A stretch of 64,000 nucleotides of DNA from Scatophagus argus (taxonomy: Eukaryota; Chordata; Actinopteri; Scatophagidae): contig NC_058499.1 of NCBI RefSeq assembly GCF_020382885.2, positions 15,609,872-15,673,871 on the forward strand, read 5' to 3'. Shown piece by piece: positions 11,222-25,506 of this stretch. Within the stretch, counting starts at the first letter, position 1, and every line of letters starts with the position of its first letter. The position numbers and the translations under genes were made by a program. A model generated the notes under the pieces. That model saw only the letters and a list, made by a program, of their open reading frames with translations, was not told the DNA's origin and made no database searches.

Positions 11222-13493
11222 TTAAACTACTTCATCCTTAATGACAGCAACAAAAGTGTTCCATGCCCCGCACACTACATCAACCACGCGCATCTCCTGC
11301 TCCCTGAAGAACTCAACACACTGGGGCTCATCTGAACTTATTAAAGTCTGGTGCCCAAGTTGGCCGTAGTCACCTGAAATGGTAAGAGAAGGATAAATGG
11401 ACGCGGTAAATTCAGCATATACTTAAGCTGTGCTATAAGATAACTAATTAATTTAGTTGATACTGGGAACATGATACAAATATGTCACATATTTTACAGT
11501 TAAACTCAACAGTTTAAGTCCAAGCTTACCCCAGCCCCAAGTGTAGAGGTCACCTGTGGCTGAAATGAGAAAATATGGGCTAAAGATGAACAGCACTGAC
11601 TTGACAAAATAAAGTGCTTCTATACCTATTGTCAAGTGAGATTCTTACTTGTTACTGCGGCTGTGTGGCGGGAGCCGCAGCTGACTGTCCTGACTTCACA
11701 TGCTGGAGTGATATCCAGCAGAGCTGGGAAAGCCTGGATTGATATGAATACCTCTTCGTGTTTCTCTCCCTCTTGGGGCTCTTCACCGGGAGATGTGCTG
11801 GTACCTTGGCATGCTGCTCCTGTTCGGTAAAGTCAGCGTTACAGCATACAGCATACATGAAATTATATTACAGTTATAGTTATAAGTGGTGACTCATCTT
11901 TGAACAATTTAAAGTGTTTCCCCACATACATTTTTGAATTTGCCAAGACATTGAGACATCAGCTGTAACTCAACCAGTAAATAAGAGGGCATGATGACAG
12001 TTCACTCTTGTCAAGTATAGTCTAAGTCTAAAAGGTAAGGTAATGGCAAGCAATAGGGTTTAGGGATTCTGTTGTTCAGAGTTAATCTCTTGGCAAGCAT
12101 CCTTTAAAGATGCTGTGAAAATATTCATATTGAAAGAATGGAGTGTTGCAACTACTACAGCCTACATGCCACACACAAAAATACAGCTGAGTGTAGTGCA
12201 TCAGGGTGAGTCCACCTCAGCCAGTTACACAAAAGTATTTGTATTGACAAAAAAACAAGAAACAAAAAAGAAATATTGATTTTGATTATGTTGTTGGTGA
12301 AATATCCCTTTACTATATTTCCTCAAATGTCATTTGATAAAAAGCACAGATTTACCTGTTTGTGGGCTATGTTGCTGCTGCTGCACAGCTTTCCTCAGAC
12401 CTCGTGATGGAAGTCCCAGCTGGCCACTTTCATTCCAGCCCCATACATAAAGATCACCTCCATCTGAAGAAAAGGTCATTTAAGCTTACATAACCCTTTT
12501 CATTGTCAGCATCTTGAATGATACTTACCACTAATGCACACAGAGTGCCAGCCTCCTGTAGCTACACAGCTCATAGGCATCCCCCAGAGCGCCTCTACTG
12601 CCCTGGGTTCCTCCTCAGAGGTCAGCCCTCCATGCCCTAACTGACCATGGCTGTTGAATAAACACACAAACACACACACACAACCAAAGATCACGGTAGT
12701 GCTCAGATACTCAGTAAAGACGGGTGTGTGAGAGAATCAGGTCTACCTGCCCATTCCCCAGGTGTACACAGCTCCAGAGGCAGTGAGAAGCATGGCATGC
12801 TCCACGCTCAGTGCCAGACTCCTGGCTTTCAGGTGTGAGGATAAGGTGCGATAGAAGGGCGGTTTTGTGGCTATGTAACCCCCAGGAACCAATGGGAGAG
12901 TCAAAGGAGGTCCTAGAAAGCAGCGATTATTGACATTTTTAACCAGTTCTTAAAATATATTTACGGTAAGTGTCAAAGGACATTGGAATACACATTACCA
13001 GGGCTCTCTGGTTTTATTTTCATGCTCCATGATGGAGTCTTCTCCTCTTTCTGCAGATGCCAGGACTCAATCCTATCCGGGAAAGCGATGGTCAAGTATG
13101 ATTCACTGATTAAGGCATCTTTACAGCCTCGGCTCTCTTCTACAGAAACACTGCAGGACTCGTTGTCTGTCCCGCAACCTGCTACACGCACACAGCAGTC
13201 ATCTAACAGGCAGAGAGCAAAATGAATACATGAGTAAATGCCAAAATAAAAAGAATTCTTTTACATAAATTACAAGCAATGGACTCACCATCCCAGTGCA
13301 GAGTTATTCTTCGACTCCAACTTGCTCTAATTTGAATCTTCATGCAGCTGTCCCGTCTGTCCACATGAGCAGCTAGCTCTATTGGGCTAATAGCTTTCAC
13401 TTCCTTGACAGCGTCGCTACTCTTTCCGTTAAATAATTTCTCGTGGGCATAAATCTGTCCAAATGCGTTAAAGCCAAATCCAAACCACCGCAT
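11222..13493 (-). CDS. rccd1: RCC1 domain-containing protein 1
   Basis: Eight coding exons, read right to left: 13289-13493, 12999-13202, 12747-12912, 12529-12650, 12356-12463, 11649-11819, 11530-11559, 11222-11373. All phases agree, giving 385 residues (human about 376). The start [13 protein letters not shown] matches the family N-terminus. RCC1-type blades appear as [56 protein letters not shown] and DYGQLGHQ, and the protein ends in [10 protein letters not shown]. In mammals RCCD1 partners the demethylase KDM8 and acts in chromatin and chromosome stability. The N-terminal third is more divergent than the propeller. One coding exon is only 30 bases (11530-11559). A 536-base intron (11820-12355) holds nothing recognisable. 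Confidence 0.94.
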
Positions 13494-13595
13494 TGGAAAA
13501 GCGTTAGCTCTAGTTTCTCATTGAAACGCAGCTGAACCGTGCAGCGCAGTTGTCCGCAAAGTTTCAACGCTAGTGCATTAACCACCGTGATATAC

Positions 13596-13605
13596 TGCGC
13601 ATGCG
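13596..13605. promoter_or_regulatory. NRF1-like site upstream of rccd1
   Basis: TGCGCATGCG, nearly the full NRF1 palindrome, lies about 105 bases upstream of the rccd1 start codon. NRF1 motifs are typical of housekeeping promoters. Position and motif are the only evidence. Confidence 0.4.
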
Positions 13606-14307
13606 TTCCAGTACTGCTGCACAGCGTCACTGGAGATTGTTGAACTCAACAGAGAGGCGACAATAATTTAGGTACAGAGGTTTATTTTTCTGCCCATGTG
13701 TTTAAAATGAGAAAACCGTCTACACTACAATTAAGACACCGGGAATGTAGTGGAGTGATAATAATAATTATGATAATTACTATTTAAAACACAGTGCACA
13801 ATCATATGAAAATGTTTATGGTGTGTTGTTGTTAATGGCAAAATAAGACGAATGAAAATCGTAGTGTATAAAATTGAACGTAAAGAGAAAATATTTTGGA
13901 GAAAAATAATGACGGAAACAAAAATGTTCGCAAATATCAAGGAATGACAATCTTTAGTCCATAATGAAGCATAGCCTCACTGGTCTCTTAGTGGGAAAAA
14001 AACCCCAGTATGATTATGATAAATACAATCAGTGGAAAAGCTATGTGAAACAGCAAACAAAGCTCATTTGTCACAAAACACTGTGAATATCAGCTGGTTT
14101 CTGGTATCTTTTTTTTTTTTTTTTTTCTTTTTAAAGATTGCTTTTCACAGTTTTTGGTTAAGACACATCGTCATTTCATTACCAGCTTGAACCCATTCAG
14201 ATCAAAACCGATTTCCTGCAAAAGTGAAATGTCTCTGCTGGTCCCACATAATACTAAAAAACACTGGAATATTGGGGGGAAGCACATCCACACACAGCAG
14301 CTGTTTT
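13606..14307. other. Spacer between rccd1 promoter and unc45a stop
   Basis: No gene seen. It should contain the unc45a 3' UTR: TTTATT at 13681-13686 reads AATAAA on the minus strand, about 620 bases past the unc45a stop. A poly-T run at about 14110-14126 is low complexity. Confidence 0.5.
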
Positions 14308-17300
14308 TCAGGGTTCAGTCCCTGCGGCGTTTTCCTTCCCTTCCCTGGTCTTGATGATGCCATACTCCACTGCCTTGTCCAGACAGTTCTGAGCTATCCT
14401 AGAGACAGCTTCCTGTATGCTCTCTCCTCCCTTCGCCAAGACAGACAGAATCTCCAGAGCTTCACTCTCCATCATCATCTCAGCCAGACTCTTCTCTGCC
14501 TGCATCATGTTCTGAACTATGACCACTCCCCGATGTCGTAGGTCGGACATTTCACTGAGCAACAGTGCCTGCACTATCTCCAACCAGTGTGTCGTCTGAG
14601 AGAAGAGAGGACGACAGGGAGTCATGTGAGCTGAAATAGAAAAATGAACCACTGTAGTACGTATGTGACAGTGCTGAGCTTATGGATGTGTGCTTACTGT
14701 CCCAGGGATGCGGGCGCAGATCTCAGGTTGCTCAGCGGTCAGCATAGCCAAAGTTCCTGCCGCAGCTTTCCGCAGCCTCTCGTCCTCCTCTCCACTGTAG
14801 AGCACAAGCAGCTTCAGCCGATCGTTTCCAGTGGCCACAAACAGCTTCTGCACCTGAGGACACACCAAACACCCACCGCTTTTACTTCAACCTTTCATCA
14901 TATTTGTGCTATACAACCATATATGTGCACATGTCTTACCTCTGTGCTTAAAACCAAATTACACATGCATTCTGTGGCTGAAGCTCGCACCAGGTCGTGC
15001 TCCTCAAACATGTAGCCCTCAATTTTCGGGACTGCCTTCTCCTTTATGATCTTTTGCCTGTGTAACAACACCAGTAGAAGCTGATACTCTGATAGTCAGA
15101 ATAAAAGATGCATAATGAAAACACACTGAAATCCTTTCAACTTGGCCTCTAGTTTGTTTAAGATTTGAAATTTGACTTGGGTTGTTAAAAAACTATGGTC
15201 AGAATATTTTCACAATTTTTTTGAAAAAAAATTAGCTAAACCATAAAAATCTGTAACTACATTTACTAAATGAAGAATAAACTCTTGTCTGTTTTCTGCA
15301 ATTAAGTTCAAGTACTAGTGTATTATATCCACTGTGTTTTGTACACGGTATTCTTAGGAAAGACTTCCCCCTAGTGGCCAACCTGAGTCTCTCACTGATG
15401 CCAGCTAAGTTGGTGAGAGCCATGAGTGCCTCGAAGTTCTGCAGCAGAGTACATTCTAGACTCAGAAGACTGACAAGGGGGCGCACCACCTCATAGATCT
15501 GACAAAAAAGTGGCACAAGGTTAAATAGGAAGGTCTTTAGTTTTTTTTTTTTTTAAACTGAAGAGGATTTTTACAGGATATAATTCTCACCCTTTCTCCT
15601 GGAAAAGCAATCTCTGGGTTAGATGTGATGGCTATTTTTGCCAGCGCTTGTGCTGCTTTGATTTTACCCACATCTGTGTTGTCAGATGCCAGTGGGATCA
15701 AAGCCTGTGATGGAGAACAGTGAACATAAATCATGTAAACCTCCTAAAGCAAGGTGTTTAAATTTTTGATATTTATCAGGTTGTTCTACCTTTCCTCCAC
15801 CCTGTGCCACCACTGTGCCTCGGTCTTCCTGTTGTTCCACCAAAGCCAAAAAGACCCTGCCGTGAGAAATGGCATTAACACCAAATCCAAGTATAGAAGA
15901 GCGTGTGGAAAAGACTTAACTGCCATTTTCCTACCTGGCAATACACTCCCTACAAGCCTCTGTGAGGGCAGGACTCTCCTGTTTGACCATACACACCAGT
16001 GCAGACACCACACCAGCCTCCAGCAGCTTCTTCAGTCTTTTCTCCACATAGGAAGGTGCATCCTGACACATGAAAAGACAGAAAGGTTCAGGAAAACACT
16101 AAATAAGCAAACAAATAAACAAAAGCTGATCAGAATAGGCACTGAGCAATATTGTGTGATGCTGATGAAAAAAGCAGCTTCTGGATGTTACCTTCGGGTG
16201 CTCCTCGGGCACGTGTTGCTTGGCATACTTGGCCAGCTCGACCATCTGAGGATCTGGCTTCTCCACATCGTAGCTGTTGGTGCAATTCACTAATGTGGAG
16301 CCCACGGCAAAGAGCACTGTCTTATCCTCAGACTGCAGAAAGACACAAAAAAAAATAAATAAGGTTGTTAAAGCTACCCCAGGTAACACTGTAACAGTGT
16401 CACATTCTCATGTTGGTGGCTGAAAAATACTACACAAAAATATCACAGCAACCACTCATTATGAAAACCTACAATGACAATCATCAATCAACCTTTGCTA
16501 GTGCGCACATGGCCAGGAGAGCATTCTTGTCTTCCACTAAGTCCTCCTTCACATCAGCATCAAAGGTCAGGTAGGCGAGTCCTTCCACAGACCACCGGCG
16601 GGATGTTGGAGGCAGAGACTCATTACACAGCCACCTAAAAAAGGAAGAGTTACAGCTTGCTTCTTATTTCAAATTCAACAAACCACTCTTTATCCGTTGT
16701 TTTTAGATCAGATTATGCAACAACATGGATCCGGCATGACGTTTCTCTTAATCTATACCCAGGTCCATGATTCCACCCTGGCAAACATACTTCCTGCACT
16801 GTTTGGCCAGCTTCAGCGTGGATCCCTCTGCAAACTGCTTCATGCTGAAATCTGTCCCTCCTGCTGATCCAAGTTTGCACAAACCCTGTGTAATAACCAT
16901 CAGAAACCGTAGTTAATTTACCTTGATTTAGAAGTGTTCTTTTCTCTAGCTGTCTGAAAAAAAATGTACTTTCTTTTGCTGCAACACTTACCACCAAGGC
17001 TCTCACACGTATTCTGTCATTCTCGCTCCTCTTGTAGAGGTCCTTCAGAAGTGTCACGCCATTGGCTGTGATGAAGGAGGCCCTCTTGGCTTTGCCTGCA
17101 GCATGGATTAGAGCCTCCACGGCTACCTGCTGATGAGTTACATCTTCGGAGGCACACAGTGAGATCACTGCATCAATCATCCCTGACATCTCCAGAGTTC
17201 TGTTACCAACGTCACTGGGTCCTTGAAGGAGCACCGATACCGTCTGGATTGCTCGCAGCTTGGCATCTAAGCCAGATCGACTAAAGTGTGTCCTACACAG

Positions 17301-20300
17301 GAAAACATCCATTTAAAAAGTTTGCAAAAAATGCATGTTTTTGGACTTGTGGCCTGTAATAAGGAGTAGTTAGTAGTAGTTTAAAATTGTCAACTCACTG
17401 TACATATTCTTCACACAGTTTATTAAAGTTCTCCCTTTCTTTGTCACTTTTCAGGTCATCGTAGAGTTTGCTAAGCAAGACAGAGCAGCTCATGTGGGAA
17501 TTGTCTGTTAGGGGTGGTCCCTCTGAGAGTTCAGGGACTGTCCCGGCTACCTCCAGGATTTTCTTTAGTCCTGCAAGAAGACAAGGGATTAAGTAATCTG
17601 GCTGCAGTCACGCTAGATAAAACGGACGACAGAATGTCTGAAATTGGCTTGGAATAGCTGAAGCCACATGCAAATTTGACTTTAGATGTTTTAGACTGAA
17701 CACTTCACTCTCCCTCCCACAGTAATACAACTATACTGGAGAACTGAAAGAGGTATGTCTGTTTTATATCCATCCTAGCAGAGGAATGTGAAATATTGAA
17801 CATTATGTGCAGGTGCGTTTCATACCCTGGTCTATCAACCACAATGTGAGGGAGTTATCTGGATTTTTCAAAGACTTTCGGGGAACTTGTTTGACCAGGA
17901 GGTTGATGGCGCTGTCTCTGCCTGGTCCCAACACATTAGATGCTGGTATCATTTCCAAGAGGTGGCTTATCATTGAACGTAGCTCCTTGGAAGGTTCTGT
18001 GTCAAATTCATACAGTCAGTTACTGTTAAAAGCACAGGACAGAAAGTTTACACACACAGAAACACACACGCACGCGTTTGTTATTGGTCAGCTTTCATGC
18101 GTAGCCAAGTCCAATATAAACATGATCAGAGTCCAAACTCACCAGGAAGTATGGCTTCATCTTTCCCTCTGATCTCTCTTTTCATGCCCTCCGTCAGAGC
18201 CTCAAACATCACCTGCAGCAGGTGGCAGGCAGCCAAAGACACAGTGGAGGCTCCTGATCCCATTACTGCACACAGCTGCTCCATTCCCAGCTCGTTCACT
18301 ATAGCCATAGTCTGCAAATAAAACAGTGGATGTCAGCGATAAAAAGCAGCAAAGCAACTAATAGGCCTCACTCGCACGCTAAATTCAGTCTCCCGACAGA
18401 CATGAATGTGGATATAGAGGGTCACCACTAGATACACTTCTTGTTCTATTGATGTTTTCAATAAAAAGAAAATACAAGCTTGCAAGCCTGTTAAAATGGA
18501 CTTTAAAGATGAAGTGAAGAGTAAGTTGTAAGGGAATTGTCACACTTACTCTGGACTGATGGCCCGTGCACAAACCAACCAGGGTCCTCAGGGCAGAAAG
18601 AACAACATCCTCCTGCTTTGACTGAAGAAGTTTCTGGATCAGCTTCACTCCATCGTTCCGGAAGATCTGCTCAGCGCCTGCATCTTCACGAGATAATACC
18701 ACCAGATTCTGAGCAGCCTGGAATTGAACAAAAAACAACATTATTTTCCTGCAATAAAACTTTACAGATAAAATCAATAAAAATCATAATAGTAAAAGAG
18801 TAAACCACAAATGTTTATTATGTTCCTGCCTTTTATGCCACCCCCTACCTTTTGTCGATCTGCATCTTTTGCGGATGCATCCAAGAGGAGGGAGAACATT
18901 TGCTGCACACGAGCATCTGTGGAGTTTAGTTGCATCGACTGCACAGTTAAGAGAAAAAATGTAATTAGCAAGAGTTTGCTCAGGGTGCTGTTTCAAATGA
19001 ACGACAAACCTCCGTGACCCCAATCCAAAAAAACACAAGAAAGAAGGAAAGAAAGAAAAAAGAAAGAAAGATTGGATTGGATATTGAATAAATTTGATAT
19101 GCCAGTATTTTCTGATAAAATTTGCTGATGCCAATACATGCATATTTTTCCACCAATGTGCAAAGAACATCAAGTCTCTATAGCAGTGGAGTTAACAGAT
19201 TATTATGTCTACTCTTACAGTGATGGCCCACTGGCAGATACATACATGCAATGGCTTTCAGAGTGTAGACATTCACGAAGCAAAATAATAACTACTTGGT
19301 CAGTGATTAACGTTGCATGTGCACAATTACATTTTCTGATAAACAGTATTTTATTTTACACTGATATTATCATGCACCTCTAAAAAGAACACATCACCTT
19401 CTGCTGGATTTGTGCTCCCAGCTGTCTGAGCAGATCCTGGAAGGCTTTGTTTTTGGGCTCCAGCTGGGCACACTTCTGAGCATCCAGAAAGGCCTGGTCA
19501 AGCCGACCGAGTTTCAGGAAAGCCTGAGCTCTCCGGAACCTGGCTTTCACATCACCTGGGTCATTATCGAGTGCTGAAGAGTGACAGACATGACACATTC
19601 AACTAAACTGCGCACCTACCACCACAGATCTTAATACTAAAATACTTCGAGTAACAGTTCATGCAACAGTACAGTGTACAGAAAGATTATTTATTTTTGT
19701 CATTTTGCCAATAAAATAAATTAACCCACAATAATCTGACTGGTTGTACATCATTGGCAATAGCCCATCAACACTGAGTAATCTGAAGCTGCTAAGTAAC
19801 TACTAAAAAAGTTATCAAAAAAATGTAGTGGAGTATAAAAATGTACCTTAAAATGGTAGTGGAAAAAAAAAATCTGAAATAGTGAAGTAAGGTACAAGTA
19901 CCTCAAAACTGTACTTGAATAAGTTCTTTCCTTCACTTCTTATTCTAAATGTTGACAAGAAGATTCTCATTTCTACCTGTCTCTTCGACTACTCTTAAAC
20001 CATATCGGTCAATCAGTAGTAAAGCATATAATTTTTACTTTGAAAGGAGAAATATAACAACTTAGTATGGCTGTAAATAGTTTCTTCAATTATAGGGAAG
20101 ACAGCTGGTGGGTCTACATGTGTATATTCACCCAAGCACCTACAGTATGTCTGTCACGTGTTAAGACAGCTGCTGTGAAGTTTTTCAAATGTAAGATTTT
20201 GTCACTTTGAGCACCCTAACCCATAGGTCATTCAGATCATGATGCTTTTTAGTAAACTACAGATCACAGGTCCAAACCTGCAAACATGGGCAGATCACAG

Positions 20301-20728
20301 TATAGGTCAGAGTCCAGGAAAAGGAGGCTTAATGGTGTATTAACTGCATTCAGTGACGTATGAATTGAACAATATCTTTGACTGCGATTTATCCCACCTT
20401 TGGAGGCATCAGCTTCTGCCTTGTTGTACTCCTCCAGTTTCAGGTAACAGGCAGAGCGGTTGCGGTACAAAACAGCAATCTCCGCTTCTTTGTTACTAAG
20501 CTTTAATGCTTTGGTGTAACAGCATACAGCGCCCTGCATGTCTCCTGCCTTGAAAAGATTGTTTCCCTCTTCCTTCAGGGCTGCAGGGTCCTGAGTTAAA
20601 TGAGAAAAAGCAACAAGGGCTCAGGATGGCAAGCATCGAGATTGGTTTTCTGGATGAAATCTGTTATGCTTAAAAGCTTCAGTTATGTCGCTAAATGCTG
20701 TTACCTTTTCCTTGTCACTCTCGCTCAT
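14308..20728 (-). CDS. unc45a: UNC-45 homolog A, myosin/Hsp90 co-chaperone
   Basis: Nineteen coding exons, 5' to 3': 20705-20728, 20398-20590, 19398-19573, 18849-18938, 18550-18717, 18143-18311, 17826-17996, 17399-17570, 16992-17292, 16791-16885, 16493-16634, 16192-16332, 15935-16062, 15790-15856, 15591-15704, 15383-15498, 14940-15057, 14698-14853, 14308-14595. All phases join, giving 942 residues (human 944). Residues about 9-130 form the TPR region that binds Hsp90 ([34 protein letters not shown]). The remainder is the armadillo-like central and UCS domains that bind myosin heads. UCS blocks include [36 protein letters not shown] and [13 protein letters not shown]. The sequence follows UNC45A (general cell isoform) rather than UNC45B (muscle). 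The first coding exon is only eight codons. Confidence 0.96.
15364..15377 (-). promoter_or_regulatory. CTCF-like motif at an unc45a exon/intron edge
   Basis: The minus strand reads CCACTAGGGGGAAG, matching 13 of 14 positions of CCASYAGRKGGCRS. It lies in the intron just 5 bases from the donor of exon 15383-15498. Occupancy is unknown and a chance match is possible. Confidence 0.25.
19630..19935. repeat. Decayed teleost interspersed repeat in an unc45a intron
   Basis: The motifs 'gtagtggagta', 'aaaatggtagtggaa' and 'aaggtacaagtacctcaaaa(c)tgtactt' are the hallmarks of a repeat very common in percomorph genomes. The copy has many substitutions. It was recognised by memory of the family; boundaries are approximate. 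Confidence 0.55.
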
Positions 20729-20849
20729 CTTCAAGATGGTACAAACAAAACAACGTTGCTTTGTGCGGCGAAAATATGGCAAAAATATAAATATACTCCA
20801 CTTGCTCACAAACACCGCTAACTTCGGCTAAACATGTCACATATCGCTC

Positions 20850-20858
20850 CACTTCCGG
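20850..20858 (-). promoter_or_regulatory. ETS-family site upstream of unc45a
   Basis: CACTTCCGG on the plus strand is CCGGAAGTG on the coding strand, a perfect ETS/GABP core about 125 bases upstream of the unc45a start codon. Confidence 0.45.
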
Positions 20859-20899
20859 GTGTCCGGAGCACGTTGATGACGTTTAGGCTAACTGCCACG

Positions 20900-23800
20900 C
20901 CCCCTTCTCCACGCTATCTTACCATAAAAGGAAGAGAGGAGCAAGCCCTTCCATGCTCCGTCTCCATCTCTGCTTTATTTGGTTACATTTTCATACTGTG
21001 CCTTTCTTTAACCCTCACAGATACAGAGCATTTACATCAGCCTGCTTATGTATGAAAGAACAGAAGAATACGAGTTCCAAAGACCAGCAAGAAAAGTTTT
21101 TGATGGAGTCAGATGTAAGAAATATTGTAATGTTTCAGGTGGTCAAAATGCTTGGTGTTGACCATTTACTCAATTCATTCTTTATTAACCTATTAATTAA
21201 CAACTAAAAACTAAATTTTATAGCTGCAGATATTAATGTCTCTTAAGTAGCTGATACATCAATGGACATCACACATACATACCAAAATTGATATTTGCAC
21301 TGCATGTAAACAGTAAGAATAAACACAGGTCAAACTGATTTTTTTTTCACAGTCTGGCAACCCAACAGTTTTCTTAATTATAATTTATAGACTCTGGTGC
21401 ATCTTTTGTAAAGACTACCTCATAAAAGCACAGTCACACTTTTGCTTAAAACAAAAAGATTTGATAGACTAGACTAGACTACACAAAACCAGATTATACA
21501 AGATAAAATATACACAAAGTAGCACTACAAACATAGCTATAACTCAGCTACTACAAAACACAAGTCCACTAATGTCACATACCTTTAATACATAACTAAG
21601 GGGGGAAATATGGCACATCTCACATATGTTAAATGTCATATAAAAAAGTAACCAGAAGCTACAAATATCTGACACATACAAGGGAGTAAAAATGTACAGT
21701 AGAACACAACAGTGTCTCCTTTCAGATCAAAAACACAAAAGGATGTGTCCTGGTATGGCATTTCTTGCACCAGGCACATAGGGACTCTCATTTACCAGGA
21801 CAGCCAAGCACCGATTGTGTTTCCCCTGTTGCTGTGGAGACAGTGTGGTTCCCTGTGGGTTTTGTGTTCAGGTACACCTGTAAAGACTCTCATATTACCA
21901 AGGCAGCTTTGTGACTTTGGAAGAATATCTAGCATGGATAGCTGGTGTATATTTCCTAGAGGCTGGGCTGGCTCTGTGACCTCATACACACCAGATCCAC
22001 AGGAGATACACAAGACTGAGCAACGGCACCTGGGACCCAAAACAGAAGAGGCCCAAGTCAAAATAAAAACCAGCTGAGTAAACATTTATTGGTTATTGTG
22101 ACTTCGATGCTTGAGGGATTATGTTTTCTTAACAGGATTCAGTGGTGTACTTTTTGGTACCATTTTTAAGCCAGGGAAAAAACACATTTTGAGCAGCCCT
22201 GTAGAGCCCATGAAAGGTTATCAGTCCCTTGTGACTGGAGCAAAACCAAAACAAAACCATCTGTTCCTATTACGTCCCATACAATTTGCTAATTAATTTA
22301 TTATTGAGGAGTAAGCCAAGCTCCTGTTTCTATAAACACATAAAGAGTTCCTGAATGACCCATTAAAGGATCGCAACCGTGTGACTTACCTGCAAGGCAT
22401 CATTACATGTTTCTCACCAGGCTTCTCAGGTGTCTTTTACCTGCAAGCACAGTGGAACTCACTTCTCTGCAGCAGTCAGGCTGATCTTTAGCTGTGGCAA
22501 ATAGGCAACCCTGCTTGAGCCCCTTTGTCAAAGGGCAAGTGACTCAGACCAGGGTCACAGTAATTCCTCTATCATAGCAGGATAAAAGTTGCATGGCCAT
22601 ATAAATCTACAAGAACCTTATACAATCTGATTCTGTTTCTTTTAAAGCTCTTTGTCTCTGAAACCTAACAATCAAGATGTAAAGATGCATGAGTCAGTTA
22701 TAACTAACTAACTTATTCTTATTAACTACTGGCATTAAGTATAATTATAATATACATTTTATCCACATTCTCAAGCTGTTCTCACCCAAAACCTGCAACA
22801 GCCTGCAGAGTGCAAAATATTAGTTTTTGAGAAAGTTTATATTTATTAGCGGAACTTCTATATATACCTTTTTTTGTGTAGCCAACTTCACATATCTCTA
22901 CATGTCAGATCAAGTTATTCTGTGTGGCTTTTTTGCTTTAAGCGTAGTCACCAGAAAAAGTAGGGTAGTACACATGCCTTATCACGCAATTTGTTACATG
23001 TCCCCAGTTAAGTAATTTTTGCACCTCTGTATTTTGGACTTTGTCTTGTGCATCAGAGCAGATGATCAAACTAAATGCCGTTGTGATTTACTGTGTCAGG
23101 TACGGCACCACACAGGTACAGCCTATATGATTCTTCTTGCTCATAGACTGACTATTCTGCAATGGAAACAACAGCAACCACCCATATACAACATCCTACA
23201 ATTGTCAGTGTGTTTCAGAGATGACAGATGTAAGGAGCTCAATGTAAATTCAGTTCATCAGAGCTACTTTTTCCATAGATTCGTTGCAGTACCAGTAACA
23301 GTAACATATCATTACAATGCAACACTATTCTGCCTCTGTACTGCTGAGCAGACTGTTCTAAATATCACAGTCATCAATGAGATTTAACTATTTTGGATAA
23401 CTTGGACATGTTAGACACGAGGTCAGTAGGTGACGAAGTGTGAACATGTTGAGCTTTACAAAGATTTTGTCCACTCCTGGTGGCCTGTGTGGCTGGGAGT
23501 ACTTGATCGCTGTCTTCTAAATAATTCTATTTTCACATTCACTCTTTTTAAGCGCTGTCAACTTAACCGTTTCATAGTTAAACAGATGGCGGATTTTATG
23601 GCTGTTTGCAACCAATCCTGCCCTGTGCGTTACGTTTTTTATAGTCGTACAATAATAATATCAGCATTAATCAGTAACTTATAAACTTGTGTTGCACTGC
23701 AGACAGTCATCATTTACCATCTGCGCTTATTGGTCCAAAATGAAAGGTTGGTGCATTTACTTTACAATCCGCTGAAGCTGTTGGCCAATCATCGGCTGAT

Positions 23801-25475
23801 GCGCGGCTCTTCTCTTCCCAGAAGCCTTTGCAGCAGCTCAGTGGTGTTAGCTACTAAGCTAGTTGGTTCAGTTGGTAATCTGTCAGGCTGAAGCTAAAAT
23901 CACGCACTCTGCTGGGCTTTACACTCTTCCGGACTACTCTCCTTGATGGGTAACGTCAGATTTTTTCATTTTCCTGGAAAAGAGACTGGGTACCAGGGTC
24001 GTCCATGAATGTTAGCCGACGTTTAGAAGGAAAGTGGGTGATTAGCCAGGACATATCAGTCACATATTGTCTTAATGTTACCAAGCCAGTGTTTGCTATC
24101 GCCTGTAACGTTAGACATAAATATGCCATGCAGCACAGGATTTTCACTGCAAAAAGACAGGTGTGCCTCCTTTTCACCTAGATTTGTCAGTAATTGACAC
24201 TCCTTAAAGTCCGACTGTTGAAGCGAGCTCGCAAACCAGTCGAGTTGATGTGGTAGCTGAATAATAGAACATCTGGTAGCTAGCGCTAGCTTGCTTAGCT
24301 GCATATTGACAATATCTAGTTGACATTAAAGTAAGCGGGATTGTTTACTGTGAAAGAAAATGGGTTAATGTAGCTAATGGGTTAAGCAGCTACACGTGTT
24401 AAATAGCTGCCGTGAATTTAAGCTCACATGAGATAATATCCAAATGCAGGTATTTTAGTGCTCTGAAGTTTGAAACAAGGCAATGTTACCTGGCTAGCTT
24501 TCCCAGAAGTCACAGTTAATCCATAACAGAGATATCACTCCTGAGTCAATAACCTGGAGAGTGTCGTTCATGTCAGTTTAACAGTGTACATAAGAGATTA
24601 TGAATAATGAGGAATGTTTTCCTTGATGCCAATATACGTGAGCAGTTTTGAGGATGAGGTGCATTCACATTTTGTCGCAAAAATGCAGGACTGTAGTCAT
24701 TATCTCTGTCAGCCCCCCCAACTAACAAGGTCTTTCATGTGGGATATAGTCATCATCTGGTCTAAAAAGTAATTGTCTTCCTCCTGGCGCAGAGGCTAGT
24801 TTTCAGTCAATCTGAGCAAATGTACCAGGTTATTGTGCCAACACTCTGTAGTAATGCTAGAGAGTCCCAGCCTGAGAAGTGAGCGGATTATGATCATGTT
24901 GGATTTGCACACAGAGGGAAAGAGGAACTCTTATTAGTGCTGTGAAGAAACACAGGCCACTGCACTCAGTGTGATCCCCGCCCCCGTGTTGACTTACTTG
25001 TCCATTTTTTTTAAATTTTATTTCTCACTCTCCCACATAGTTCCTGTCTTTACTCCTTCCTGTCCTGTCTATGTGACATTCTCTTTCTGGATCTATTTTT
25101 ACATGTTTCATTAATTCAAACCTTTCCTAACAGCTGAAGAAGACCCTCTGATGTGATTTCAACTTGGCACTTGTGAATGAGGACAGACGCACTGCCCATG
25201 CCGCCACAGTAGATGTACTGTTGAGAGAAGAATGACATTTGTCTCATTTTCATTCCTGGATCTGCTTTGGGCGGAGTTGATGCTTGCTTAAAAAGTTGCC
25301 AAGTTGGTCTTTTCCTCAGTTCATTTCTTTGCACTGTCACAGCCCAGTGTGCAGTGGGCTGTATTGGAGGATTAGATTGTGCTGTGGGAGTGAGGACCAG
25401 GAGAGCAGACCCACAGCTACACACAACATGCTGCAGGGACACTAGGGTCCCTGTTTGAGCCCCCTCTGTGTGGCG

Positions 25476-25506
<31 letters not shown>

